Assembly: GCA_050951585.1 (NCBI GenBank)
Contig: JBMNJI010000006.1
Location: forward strand, 1-64,000
Length of the DNA: 64,000 nt
Direction: 5' to 3'
From: UBA3937 sp050951585
Lineage (GTDB): Bacteria; Bacillota; Peptococcia; DRI-13; DTU073
In this document: positions 42,355 through 56,162 of the stretch, in pieces
How the letters are laid out: every line of letters begins with the position of its first letter
How positions within the stretch are numbered: the stretch's first letter is position 1
Notes under the pieces: model-generated
Seen by the model: the letters and a program-made list of their open reading frames with translations, nothing else
Databases searched by the model: none
What the model was told of the DNA's origin: nothing
Program-made: the position numbers and the translations under genes

Positions 42355-44721
42355 TTGGAGGAAAAAGTACTCCATAAGCTGGAATATCCAAAAATAATTA
42401 ACATGTTGGCAGAGCGCTGTTCCTTTCAGTTAGGAAAGGAGCTCGCGGAAAATTTAAGGCCGTCTTTTAATTGCGAAGAAATTAAAAAGTGGCAAAGTGA
42501 GACAACTGAGGCCAAGGAAGTATTGCGCCTCTACCCCAGGTTTATTTTAGGCGGAGTGCATGATCTTCGGCCAAGCTTGGGAAAGGCCAAGCTGGGAGGC
42601 GTGATTGAGCCGGGGGATTTTCTGGCCATTTATGATACCCTTTTGGCCGCACGGCGGATAAAGGATTTTTTTCACGGCGATGGGCAGAAGTACGCCTTTC
42701 TTGCTGCCTATGGGCGTGATTTGCCAACTTTTCCGCGGCTTGAGCAGGAAATTAAGCAAAAAATCACTCTGGAGGGTGAAGTAAGCGACCGTGCCACGGA
42801 GGAACTGTTCCGCATCCGCAAACAGTTGCGTAACTTGCAAGGGAAAGCCAGGGACAAACTGGAGAGTATGATCAGGTCGCCGGAAATCCAGAAATACTTA
42901 CAGGATCCGCTCATCACGATCCGGAATGAGCGTTTTGTGCTCCCGGTGAAACAGGAATACCGGGCACAGGTGCCGGGCTTAATTCACGATCAGTCGGGGA
43001 GCGGAGCGACGTTATTTATCGAGCCGCTGGCAGTGGTGGAACTGAATAATGAGACACAGCGGTATGAAGTGATGGAAAAAGCGGAAGTCACGCGCATCCT
43101 GCGCCAGTTAAGCGGCTTAACGGCTGATCATTATGAGGAGTTGCAGGATGTGTTGCTGCGCCTCGGACAGTTGGATTTCATCCTGGCCAAAGGCCGATTA
43201 AGCGGTGATTTGGATTGTGGAGAGCCACGGATTAATGAGCAGGGCTATGTGAACATCATTCAGGGCAGACATCCTCTTCTGAAGGGAAAAGTCGTCCCCG
43301 TCACGATCCATTTGGGTGCTGATTTTGATACTTTAGTGATTACCGGGCCAAATACCGGCGGAAAAACTGTGACCTTAAAAACGGTCGGCTTATTTGTGCT
43401 GATGGCGCAGTCGGGATTGCATGTCCCGGCACAGGCTGGTACGGAACTGGCTGTCTATGAAGGCGTTTTTGCGGATATTGGTGATGAGCAAAGCATTGAG
43501 CAATCGCTGAGTACCTTTTCCTCTCATATGACGAATATCATTCACATTCTGGAGCAGGTAACCGGTAATAGCCTGGTATTGCTGGACGAGTTGGGGGCGG
43601 GAACAGATCCGACGGAAGGAGCCGCGCTGGCCATGGCTATTTTGCAGCATTTAATTGCGGTCGGCGCAAAAACGATTGCCACAACCCATTACAGCGAATT
43701 GAAGACCTTTGCCTATAATCAGGCTCGGGTGGAAAACGCCAGTGTGGAATTTGATGTGCAGACCTTGCGGCCCACCTATCGGCTTTTGATCGGGATACCG
43801 GGAAAAAGTAATGCCTTTGAGATCTCGCAAAGGTTAGGCTTGGCCCCGGAGGTGGTGAAAAGGGCCAGAAGCTTTTTGTCGCAGGAGGAAGTGCGCGTGG
43901 CCGATTTGATTGAGAATCTGGAAACGAATCAGCTTCTTTCGGAAAGGAAACGGCAGGAAGCGGAAAGATTGCAACAATCTGCCCGTAAGCAGTTAGCCGA
44001 GGCGGAACGGAAGGAGCAGGAATTAAATCAGAGGGCCGAAGATACGTTGCTCAAGGCACAACAAGAAGCCTTGGAGATTGTCACCAAGGCCCGCCGGGAA
44101 AGTGAGGATATTTTAAAAGAAGTCAGAGCACTGAGGAAAAAGATGAAGACAGATGCCCCGGAGGATCTGCAGTTATTAAGGGACAAACTGCGGGAAAAAG
44201 AGGAGCAGCTTGTTGATGCTGTTTATCAGGATGAGGAAACCGCAGAGTTAACTATCTCAGAATTGGAGCCGGGCGATGTTGTCTTAATCAAACGGATCAA
44301 ACAAAAGGCTCAGGTACTGGCTCGTCCCGATGAAAACGGGGAAGTTTTGGTGCAGGCCGGGATTATGAAGTTGAATGTGCAGGTAAAAGACCTGCGGAAG
44401 GTTACAGAGGAGCCGCAAGAAAAGCAAAAGCAGAAATCCGGTGTGGGTAGCATTGTTTCCGCCAAGGCCAAGGAAATAAAGAATGAATTGCATTTACGCG
44501 GAATGACCGTTGAAGAGGCAGTCCTGGAAACGGAAAAATACCTTGATGATGCCTATCTGGCCGGATTATCCCAGGCTTACCTTATCCATGGTAAAGGGAC
44601 GGGGGCTCTCCGTAATGCGATCACCGATTTAGTGAAAAAGCATCGTTTTGTCGCTTCATATCGGATAGGCGGCTATCACGAAGGTGGTCACGGGGTTACC
44701 GTAGTCGAATTCAAGAAGTAA
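42355..44721 (+). CDS. mutS2: MutS2 endonuclease / ribosome-rescue ATPase
   Basis: A 788-residue MutS2. The clamp/core region is at 1-300. The ATPase has Walker A TGPNTGGKTVTLKTVGLF, DIGDEQSIEQSLSTFSSHM and LLDELGAGTDPTEGAALA. A coiled-coil follows (about 520-620), then a C-terminal Smr nuclease domain (LHLRGMTVEEAVLETEKYL and HGKGTGALRNAI). MutS2 suppresses recombination and, in Bacillus, splits collided ribosomes. The start is TTG with GGAGGG upstream; no in-frame ATG gives the conserved N-terminus LHKLEYPKIINML. Confidence 0.96.
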   Translation: MEEKVLHKLEYPKIINMLAERCSFQLGKELAENLRPSFNCEEIKKWQSETTEAKEVLRLYPRFILGGVHDLRPSLGKAKLGGVIEPGDFLAIYDTLLAARRIKDFFHGDGQKYAFLAAYGRDLPTFPRLEQEIKQKITLEGEVSDRATEELFRIRKQLRNLQGKARDKLESMIRSPEIQKYLQDPLITIRNERFVLPVKQEYRAQVPGLIHDQSGSGATLFIEPLAVVELNNETQRYEVMEKAEVTRILRQLSGLTADHYEELQDVLLRLGQLDFILAKGRLSGDLDCGEPRINEQGYVNIIQGRHPLLKGKVVPVTIHLGADFDTLVITGPNTGGKTVTLKTVGLFVLMAQSGLHVPAQAGTELAVYEGVFADIGDEQSIEQSLSTFSSHMTNIIHILEQVTGNSLVLLDELGAGTDPTEGAALAMAILQHLIAVGAKTIATTHYSELKTFAYNQARVENASVEFDVQTLRPTYRLLIGIPGKSNAFEISQRLGLAPEVVKRARSFLSQEEVRVADLIENLETNQLLSERKRQEAERLQQSARKQLAEAERKEQELNQRAEDTLLKAQQEALEIVTKARRESEDILKEVRALRKKMKTDAPEDLQLLRDKLREKEEQLVDAVYQDEETAELTISELEPGDVVLIKRIKQKAQVLARPDENGEVLVQAGIMKLNVQVKDLRKVTEEPQEKQKQKSGVGSIVSAKAKEIKNELHLRGMTVEEAVLETEKYLDDAYLAGLSQAYLIHGKGTGALRNAITDLVKKHRFVASYRIGGYHEGGHGVTVVEFKK

Positions 44722-44794
44722 ACCGAACATAGGGCAGGGTCAGGAGCGAGAGCTGCTAATGAATGACTTAGTTAGCATAAGTCAGCTAAAAAGA

Positions 44795-44840
44795 AAGGGG
44801 AGTGTCTCAGAAACAACGTTTCCGGGATACTCCCTTTAAT
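44795..44840. terminator. bidirectional terminator between mutS2 and the PBP gene
   Basis: AAAGGGGAGTGTCTC, a loop, GGGATACTCCCTTT. On the minus strand the stem is followed by a T-rich run (CTTTTTAGC), so it should end the PBP transcript, and possibly mutS2. Confidence 0.65.
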
Positions 44841-44865
44841 GCTTACAGTATTAATTCATTGAAAA

Positions 44866-47670
44866 TTACAGTTTCACTTTTATCTCATTGGAAACGGGGC
44901 TGGATTCATTAGTCATTAAATCAATTCCGAGTACTTTGTAATAGTAAGTATGGTTTTTTTTCACATCGGTATCGGTCCATTCCGTGTCTAAAATATTTTC
45001 GTTAATAGCGATCTGATTTGCCGCGCTTGGTGTAAAGCCTGGGGATTCCGCCCGGAAAAGATAGTAAACAATCGGACGATTATTGGAGGACTTACTCCAC
45101 GAAAGAGTTACGGCAGGTCCGTTGCTGCCTCTAGAGCTTTCCCCTTTAAGCTGGGGAGCTTTTAGATTATTTGTATGTTGCACTTGGTTGATGGTAATTA
45201 CATTGGAGGCGACCGGAGCAGTGCCTGCATTTTTGGCCACCACCCGGTAGTACAATCTATCCGCCTCGGGGATGTTATTATCTTGCCATTGACTACTCCT
45301 GCTTACTTCAGCGACCCGGTTATCCGAGACAAGGGGAACGGTTGGTTCAGAGGAACGATAGATTTCATAATACGTCTCTCTGCCTTCGCCTAGGTACTGC
45401 CAGTTCAGGCGTACAGAACGTATTCTTCCTTGATTGTCGGTTTGCGCGGAGCCTTGAAGATACAACGGTTTATCTTCCGTAACATACCCACCGCCGCCGT
45501 GCAGAGTACAATACTCTTTTGGGGCTTCTTCCGCGGCATCATTCGGGGGAATATTGCCCGTCCAGGGGATTGGCCTTTTCAGATAAATGCCGGTAATGGC
45601 ATTTGGACAATTCGCGGCTAAGATTTGCCCAGTGTCGGCACAGACCGGCACTTCTACCCAGACATTTGAGGTTTCCGTTGGCATATACGCTGTATTGAAT
45701 TTCTCGCTGACAAGGTATTTTGCCGGTGTAAGGTTGGAGGGGAGGAGCCCTGATTTGTAATCAACAACCACATCGATGATGTTGCTGGGCCGTTTGAAAG
45801 TACTGGGTGGTATATTCTGATGGGCAACCTCCATTACCTGTCTCCAGATTGGCGCACCGTAATTACCGCCAAAGACATTGCTCATGTTTTCAGTTTTGTC
45901 ATAGCCTAACCAGACACTTGCCACCAGGTCGGGGGTATATCCCACAAACCAGGCATCAACATTAAATGATGTTGTGCCGGTTTTTCCGGCTACCGGTCGA
46001 TCCTGGAGCTTGGCTTTTGGGGCTGTACCGGAGGTCACCACAGTTTGCAGCATATCGGACATCAGGTAAGCCGTTTGGGCGCTCATGACTTGTTTTCTTA
46101 TGATTTTGTTTTCATAAATCACATTTCCATCTTTATCTTCAATTCTGCGGATAGTGTATGGCTTAACATAAATACCCTCATTGGCAAAACTACCATACGC
46201 CGCGGTTAATTCCAGTGGTGAAACACCTTTAGTCAATCCGCCTAAAGCGAGGGACAGACCCATGTCATTGGCGCTGCCGCTTTCAACCAGGCTGGTAATT
46301 CCTAAGGATTGCGCAAATTTCAGACCTTCCGCAACGCCAATGCGTTGCAGCATTTTTACGGCGACTGTGTTAACTGAATACTGCAGGGCGGTCCGCATAC
46401 TGATTAAACCACGATAGTTATTGTCAAAGTTGACAAAGGTTTTGGTTCCTTGGTAACTATCATATTCTTCAGGATAATCATCTAAAACAGTGGCGGGGCT
46501 ATAACCTTTTTCTAAAGCCGGGCCATAGACGGCAACCGGTTTCATGGCTGAGCCGGGTTGACGGGTAGCATCAACTGCTCTGTTGAATTGTCTTTCACCT
46601 TGTTGGTTTCGGCCCCCAATGATTGTGCGAATCCCGCCACTGTGGGGATCCAGGACAACCATGGCTGACTGGATAATTTTATCTTTTTTCCCGGCCGGGA
46701 AATTTTTATCGTTAGCATAGACCTCTTCGGCCTTTTCCTGAGTTTTGGTATCCATTGTTGTGTAGATGCGGTAACCAGCGGTATAGAGCATCGATAGTTC
46801 ATCATCCTCCAGATGCAATTTCTCCGCCGCTTCTTCAATCACCACATCGACGAAGGATTGAAAACGGTAGTCATTTGATTTTAGACCGGCAAGATTAAAA
46901 GGTTCCTCCTTTGCCTCGTCGGCTTCTTCCTGCGTGATATAATTCATTTTCACCATTTCGTTCAGGACAAGTGCTCGGCGCTGCTTGGCTTTTTCCGGAT
47001 TGTTGTATGGGGAATAAGTAGTAGGACGATTAATCACACCTGCCAGCATGGCGGCTTCCGCCAGGGTCAAATCTTTGGCATCTTTGCCAAAATAGAGTTG
47101 CGAAGCGGTTTGTACGCTCCAGGTGCCATGACCGTAGCAAATGTTATTGAGATAAAATGCGAGGATTTGTTCTTTGGAATATCTCATTTCTAATTGCAGG
47201 GCAATATAGAGCTCCTGGATTTTCCGGCGCATTTTCTTCTCATGATTTTTTAAGATCGCGTTTTTAACAAGCTGTTGGGTGATTGTGCTTGCGCCTTCCG
47301 CTCCATAACCTTCCCTGATATTAGCGAGAATTGCTCCGCCTAAACGGTATAAATCTATGCCAAAATGCTTTTCAAATCGTTGATCTTCAATGGCAATGAT
47401 GGCTTGCTTCATTACTTCGGGAATTTCGGTTTGACTTAGTTCAACCCTCTTTTTTTCTGTTCTGAGGGGCATTACTTCTTTGTCATCCTTATCATAAATC
47501 ATACTGGAGAGTTCCCCGGTAATATTGTTGAGATCGTATGAAGGCATGGTACGCAGTGCGCCAACGACGAATCCGAGACCGGCACCAATGATGATGAAAG
47601 AAACCAAGAGGAAGGCTAATGTTAATATCCGACCGTATTTTAATTTCGTACGGAATTTTTGACGTGCCAT
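44866..47670 (-). CDS. class A penicillin-binding protein (1A family) with C-terminal Fn3 region
   Basis: A 934-residue bifunctional peptidoglycan synthase. A single N-terminal membrane anchor (about 14-36) precedes the GT51 glycosyltransferase domain with IAIEDQRFEKHFGID and GASTITQQLVKNAIL. The transpeptidase has SxxK (RQPGSAMKPVAVYG), SxN (QYSVNTVAV) and KTGTT (VAGKTGTTSFNVDAWF). Beyond about residue 740 are two fibronectin-III-like modules (VRLNWQYLGEGRETYYEIYR, VTLSWSKSSNNRPIVYYLFR), common in clostridial PBPs. AAGGAGG precedes the start. It builds and cross-links the wall on the outer membrane face. Confidence 0.95.
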   Translation of the reverse strand: MARQKFRTKLKYGRILTLAFLLVSFIIIGAGLGFVVGALRTMPSYDLNNITGELSSMIYDKDDKEVMPLRTEKKRVELSQTEIPEVMKQAIIAIEDQRFEKHFGIDLYRLGGAILANIREGYGAEGASTITQQLVKNAILKNHEKKMRRKIQELYIALQLEMRYSKEQILAFYLNNICYGHGTWSVQTASQLYFGKDAKDLTLAEAAMLAGVINRPTTYSPYNNPEKAKQRRALVLNEMVKMNYITQEEADEAKEEPFNLAGLKSNDYRFQSFVDVVIEEAAEKLHLEDDELSMLYTAGYRIYTTMDTKTQEKAEEVYANDKNFPAGKKDKIIQSAMVVLDPHSGGIRTIIGGRNQQGERQFNRAVDATRQPGSAMKPVAVYGPALEKGYSPATVLDDYPEEYDSYQGTKTFVNFDNNYRGLISMRTALQYSVNTVAVKMLQRIGVAEGLKFAQSLGITSLVESGSANDMGLSLALGGLTKGVSPLELTAAYGSFANEGIYVKPYTIRRIEDKDGNVIYENKIIRKQVMSAQTAYLMSDMLQTVVTSGTAPKAKLQDRPVAGKTGTTSFNVDAWFVGYTPDLVASVWLGYDKTENMSNVFGGNYGAPIWRQVMEVAHQNIPPSTFKRPSNIIDVVVDYKSGLLPSNLTPAKYLVSEKFNTAYMPTETSNVWVEVPVCADTGQILAANCPNAITGIYLKRPIPWTGNIPPNDAAEEAPKEYCTLHGGGGYVTEDKPLYLQGSAQTDNQGRIRSVRLNWQYLGEGRETYYEIYRSSEPTVPLVSDNRVAEVSRSSQWQDNNIPEADRLYYRVVAKNAGTAPVASNVITINQVQHTNNLKAPQLKGESSRGSNGPAVTLSWSKSSNNRPIVYYLFRAESPGFTPSAANQIAINENILDTEWTDTDVKKNHTYYYKVLGIDLMTNESSPVSNEIKVKL

Positions 47671-47945
47671 ATAAGTATTACCTCCTTATTCTACTTGACC
47701 TATTATAACATATTCGTCAATTGTTTTTAAACGGGTGTTTAAACGGGCTTAACCAGCAACCATTATTCTAATCAGTGCACTTTTTTAAAGATGTTACATA
47801 TACTTTCTTAGGTAGTTTAGTGAATGTCACATGATAATACAATATATATATTCGTCTTTTGCCTGTTTTTTGCGTCTGGAATGATGATCTAAAAAGCATA
47901 GTGATATTACGAAAGTGATGGGGAGGAGAATGGGCCGCCAAAGAA

Positions 47946-48644
47946 ATGGAAATGGGAATGGAAGTGAAGAACATGTCGCGCCTTTCCGGAAGATGGTATA
48001 AAACAAGAAACGGATTAAAGAGGAGGGTTATTGTATTCCCGAGGTTGCTGTTCTTTCTATTAATATTGTTTTGCGGGATCTATTGTTTCACCTTGATAGA
48101 TCGTAATTTAAAGCCGACCATTATTAAAATTGCCAATGCGCGGGCACACATCGTGGCCACAGAAGCGATCAACCGTGCTTTGTATGAGAAAGTTTTGTAT
48201 AATACGGATTATGAAGATTTAGTGACTATTCACAAAGATGCAGAGCAAAAGGCTACGGTGATGCAGGCAAACACAATTAAAATAAGTAGGATTATCTCTG
48301 AGGCGCATGTTGCCATCAAAGATACTTTGAAAAGTTTGCAGGATGAAGACTTTTCTATCCCGTTAGGGCAAGTGCTGGGTAGTCCTTTGCTGGCCAATTA
48401 CGGGCCGCGGATTCGGGTCGAGATTGTGCCGGTCGGGATAGTTAATGTCGGCTTCACTGATCGTTTTCAGGAGGCCGGCATAAATCAGGTCAGACATATT
48501 CTTTATTTAAATATTGAAACGACGATTAAGATTGTCGTTCCCTTATTAAAGGAAGATATCATTGTGAAGCACCAGATTCCTATCGCGGAGACAATTATTA
48601 TCGGTGACGTACCGAATACTTATCTGGGACTAAGCAGGGATTGA
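47946..48644 (+). CDS. yunB: sporulation protein YunB
   Basis: Up to 232 residues. A basic N-terminus and one membrane segment (VIVFPRLLFFLLILFCGIYC) are followed by the YunB core: IANARAHIVATEAINRALYE, SRIISEAHVAIKDTLKSL, PLGQVLGSPLLANYGPRIRV and the ending IPIAETIIIGDVPNTYLGL. In Bacillus YunB is needed for efficient spore formation and engulfment-linked functions. Several in-frame ATGs compete (47946 to 47973); 47973 has the only decent ribosome-binding sequence (GGAAGTGA). Confidence 0.92.
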   Translation: MEMGMEVKNMSRLSGRWYKTRNGLKRRVIVFPRLLFFLLILFCGIYCFTLIDRNLKPTIIKIANARAHIVATEAINRALYEKVLYNTDYEDLVTIHKDAEQKATVMQANTIKISRIISEAHVAIKDTLKSLQDEDFSIPLGQVLGSPLLANYGPRIRVEIVPVGIVNVGFTDRFQEAGINQVRHILYLNIETTIKIVVPLLKEDIIVKHQIPIAETIIIGDVPNTYLGLSRD

Positions 48645-48768
48645 AGCCCGTAAAGTCCCATACCAGGGTTACATTTTTTTATTCATTTTTTATTTTGAAA
48701 GGTTGAGCGGGTTGCTTTATTATAAAATTTGGAACTTTACTTATTAGTAAGATAATGGGGGGTATTTT

Positions 48769-50094
48769 GTGCGTAACACTGTAAAGGTTAAGATTGCATC
48801 ATTGTTAACACTAACGGCAATAGCCTGTCAATCTTTTCCCGGAGTGGCGATGGCTTATGACATAAGTGAAAGAATCGAAGCTTTCACTAAATCACAGGTC
48901 GAGATCAGCAACAAAGGCATTGAAACAAGATCTGGACAAATCGATAGACTTGTAGATCGGGGGATCCTCTGGGTCGAAAACAAAACTCTTAATGGTTTAT
49001 CTACATTGGAGAATTTGACCGGACGAAATGAGCAAAATAGTAAGACTTACAAAAAAGCAAAAACAAATTTCTTAGAGTCAGTCGGAGTTGGACTGGGTTT
49101 AATTGAGGGGACTAAAGATATATCCTTAGATTTATATTCGTTAATTGCAAAGGTTCCAACTGCCCCCGAGCGGTTAGTTAATTTCGCAATTGACTATAAC
49201 AGGGATTCGGACAAGTACCATAAAAAAGTTACTACGACTGTAAATTCTATTTCTGATGCAGCTGTTTTTGTGGCGAAAAACCCCCTACCTGTTTCGGCGG
49301 GCATCTATCAATATGTGAAAAACGTTTACACCGAGGCGAAAAAGGACCCGTTGGAATATGGTAAATTAGGGGGCAAAATAACAGCAAATGTGGGCTTTCT
49401 CTTAGTTGGGGGAACTCAAATAAAGGCTCTCTCCTCAGCAGATAAGGTGGAGAAAGCCACAAAAGCAAGTAGCGTAGCGAAAAATACGGGCACTTCAATT
49501 TTTTCAGGGAAAGCATTTAATAATTTTCTCAGAACTGAAACGGCGAGCTTAAACCTAGGTCAAGTAATGAACATAAACTTTGGTCAAGGGGTGGCAGGTA
49601 AGATTTCCTCATCATTATCCCAATTAGTAAAAGGGAAAAAGGTTACGGTTGACGATGTTAAAGCAGCAGTTTTAAAAGGCAAATCACTTCCGGCAACTAA
49701 AGAAAGCCTTGGGGTAATTGCTAAAATGGCCGGAGCAGATCTTACAAAAGCGAGTAAAATAAAGATTATCAAGGGAAAAAAGGCAGAATATATGCAGATT
49801 GCGACGATTGATCAAGAACGGCGGGTATTAGAGCTTAATGAAAAAGCCTTTAAAAATCCGACTAATTTAGCGGTGATACTCGGAGATTCGATGACAGGGT
49901 TCGAAGTTCAACTACTTAAAAATAGTAATAAACTGGATGAAGCGTCCAAAATAGATACACTTGGCGCTGGATTAATAGAAGGTGAAAACTTTGCTGCTCA
50001 TTTTCCGGGTTATAAGCTGTCGCTCGATGTTTTTCCATTAGAGTATAAACTTTTTAAAGCAGAAGAACTTGCCGCATGGTATCGAGGGTTATAA
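48769..50094 (+). CDS. secreted protein resembling pre-toxin (polymorphic toxin) proteins
   Basis: A 441-residue protein with a clear signal peptide (residues 1-29, cleavage after VAMA). A helical, glycine-rich middle (VGLGLIEGTKDISLDLYSLI near 105, LEYGKLGGKITANVGFLLVG near 200) recalls pre-toxin domains that precede C-terminal toxins in polymorphic toxin systems. The last 150 residues (KIIKGKKAEYMQIATIDQER onward) match no toxin fold I recognise. No immunity-like gene follows: the next element is a terminator and then the rRNA operon. Start is GTG with GGGGGG upstream. Function unknown. Confidence 0.55.
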   Translation: MRNTVKVKIASLLTLTAIACQSFPGVAMAYDISERIEAFTKSQVEISNKGIETRSGQIDRLVDRGILWVENKTLNGLSTLENLTGRNEQNSKTYKKAKTNFLESVGVGLGLIEGTKDISLDLYSLIAKVPTAPERLVNFAIDYNRDSDKYHKKVTTTVNSISDAAVFVAKNPLPVSAGIYQYVKNVYTEAKKDPLEYGKLGGKITANVGFLLVGGTQIKALSSADKVEKATKASSVAKNTGTSIFSGKAFNNFLRTETASLNLGQVMNINFGQGVAGKISSSLSQLVKGKKVTVDDVKAAVLKGKSLPATKESLGVIAKMAGADLTKASKIKIIKGKKAEYMQIATIDQERRVLELNEKAFKNPTNLAVILGDSMTGFEVQLLKNSNKLDEASKIDTLGAGLIEGENFAAHFPGYKLSLDVFPLEYKLFKAEELAAWYRGL

Positions 50095-50140
50095 TTACAG
50101 GATTTAGCTCAACCAAAAGATCTAAATTTTCTTGACCGAA

Positions 50141-50185
50141 AAAAGCTGAACGATTCGTATGAATGCTTATCGTTCAGCTTTTACC
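50141..50185 (+). terminator. terminator after the secreted pre-toxin-like gene
   Basis: AAAGCTGAACGAT and ATCGTTCAGCTTTT form a 13-bp stem with a T-run, insulating the rRNA operon from upstream transcription. Confidence 0.88.
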
Positions 50186-50236
50186 TTTTGGATAAGAATG
50201 CGAAAAAAACAAAAAAAAGATTGCGGTAAAAACCTG

Positions 50237-50266
50237 TTGACAGGCGAATCATGGGTATGTTAATAT
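50237..50266 (+). promoter_or_regulatory. rRNA operon promoter P1
   Basis: TTGACA (50237-50242), an 18-bp spacer and TAATAT (50261-50266), about 400 bp before the 16S gene. Confidence 0.75.
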
Positions 50267-50442
50267 ATAAAAGCTGTCGCAAATGAGGCACAAGCAACTA
50301 TCGAGCTGTAAAGCAAGACAACTGAACTGATTAGCAACTTATTCAGTAAAAAAGTAATCAGGGAACAAACCAATAAGATCAGCTAGATTTATTCATAAAA
50401 GGTTGAAGGTCTGAGAAAAGAAAAATTCCAGAAAAAACCTAG

Positions 50443-50471
50443 TTGACAGTAGCAAAAAAAGTTGTTAAGAT
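50443..50471 (+). promoter_or_regulatory. rRNA operon promoter P2
   Basis: TTGACA (50443-50448), a 17-bp spacer and TAAGAT (50466-50471). A GTGTCGC motif follows, as also found after P1 (CTGTCGC). Tandem promoters are usual for Firmicute rRNA operons. A leader of about 190 nt with a boxA-like TTGAAAACTGAACA (about 50503) precedes 16S. Confidence 0.8.
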
Positions 50472-50668
50472 AGTAAATGTGTCGCAGGAGCGGCAAGGGT
50501 CCTTGAAAACTGAACAGTTGAAAAGCCAAGCGTAACAAAAGCTTGAAGAAAGCGGGTCATCACGAGAGATCGAGATGATCGAAGTATTGAGTAAGTCAAT
50601 TAATTAAGTAGCGATACTTGATTAAGAGAAAGTAATTACGAGCTATCATCAAAGGCTCTGTAAAATAA

Positions 50669-52202
<1,534 letters not shown>

Positions 52203-52297
52203 GGGAGAACTACTCTTTCGAGAGTATATCCTAGGTCGGTCGCTTGAGCTCACTCAACTGTTTAGTTTTCAGGGACCTGAAATTGTGATAAAAATAT

Positions 52298-52374
<77 letters not shown>

Positions 52375-52434
52375 TATATTGAGATTTGTTTCCGGATTCG
52401 TATTCAAAACAATTGGATTCGAATCTAAATTTGT

Positions 52435-52510
52435 GGGGGTGTAGCTCAGCTGGGAGAGCACCTGCCTTGCAAGCAGGGGGTCAGGAGTTCGATCCTCCTC
52501 ATCTCCACCA
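52435..52510 (+). tRNA. tRNA-Ala(TGC)
   Basis: A canonical cloverleaf 60 bp after tRNA-Ile. Anticodon stem CCTGC/GCAGG with loop CTTGCAA, T-loop TTCGATC, encoded CCA. The Ile-Ala pair is the standard spacer content of bacterial rRNA operons. Confidence 0.97.
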
Positions 52511-52729
52511 TTTTTATTTGTTTTTAATGATTATTACTGCAAGTGATAATCATTAAAATATAAATCAAACTGTTCTTTGAAAAGTGCACAGAGGAAAAAA
52601 GAAAGAAACACCGAGGAACTGATGCGAAAGCATCAAAACGGGATTGCAGATGCTTTAAAAGCAAATCACAATTCCGCAAACTTGGATTATGTTCTAGCTA
52701 CATGATTCAGGTGAAATGTAAATGTAGAA

Positions 52730-52985
52730 AAATCGTCAGAAACGAGGAGTGCAAGGCAGGGCGAGGCGAGGTGCACGGAGCATACTAGCGTATGTGAGTA
52801 CACCGAGACCGAAGACCAACGCCGCAATCCGAAGTTTATCACGATTTGAGGAGGATTGTCAGAAGCAAGTAGAACTCAAGGCAGTGACGAAGTGGTGAGG
52901 CAGGTGCAAGCAGGAGCGGTACAAAGCGTACGTGAGCATTGCGACGACGAAGGCCAACGCAGGGATACGAAGCTGATCACAATCC
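52730..52985 (+). repeat. two tandem foldable modules in the spacer before 23S
   Basis: Module 1 (52730-52847) opens with AAATCGTCAGAA and closes with ATCACGATTT. Module 2 (52853-52985) opens with GGATTGTCAGAA and closes with ATCACAATCC. Each pair of ends is perfectly complementary over seven bases, yet the two stems differ in sequence. Inside, both share a central palindrome (CATAC-TAGC-GTATG; GTAC-AAAGC-GTAC) and conserved words such as CAAGGCAG, CGAAG and CCAACGC. Module 2 ends five bases before 23S. They look like diverged copies of one hairpin-forming element. Confidence 0.75.
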
Positions 52986-52990
52986 GAATA

Positions 52991-55906
<2,916 letters not shown>

Positions 55907-56010
55907 TAATATATGGGATCCAAAGGATCTTACTCGGAATTCTTTCTTGATACTCTGTGTTCTTTTCAGAGAACAGGATAGTGCTAAGAAAAATTGCATA
56001 GTCAAAAAGT

Positions 56011-56128
56011 TTCCTGGTGACACTAGCGAAGGGGTCACACCCGTTCCCATCCCGAACACGGCAGTTAAGCCCTTCAGCGCAGAGAGTACTTGGTCTTAAG
56101 ACCTGGGAGGGTATGTCGTTGCCAGGAA
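56011..56128 (+). rRNA. rrf: 5S ribosomal RNA
   Basis: About 118 nt. The ends TTCCTGG and CCAGGAA pair; the interior has the conserved CCCGTTCCCATCCCGAACAC and GGGAGGGTATGTCGTTGCC segments. A run of eight T follows, so the terminal helix may itself act in termination. Confidence 0.95.
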
Positions 56129-56162
56129 TTATTTTTTTTAATAGGAGTTAGATGGTGGAGTA

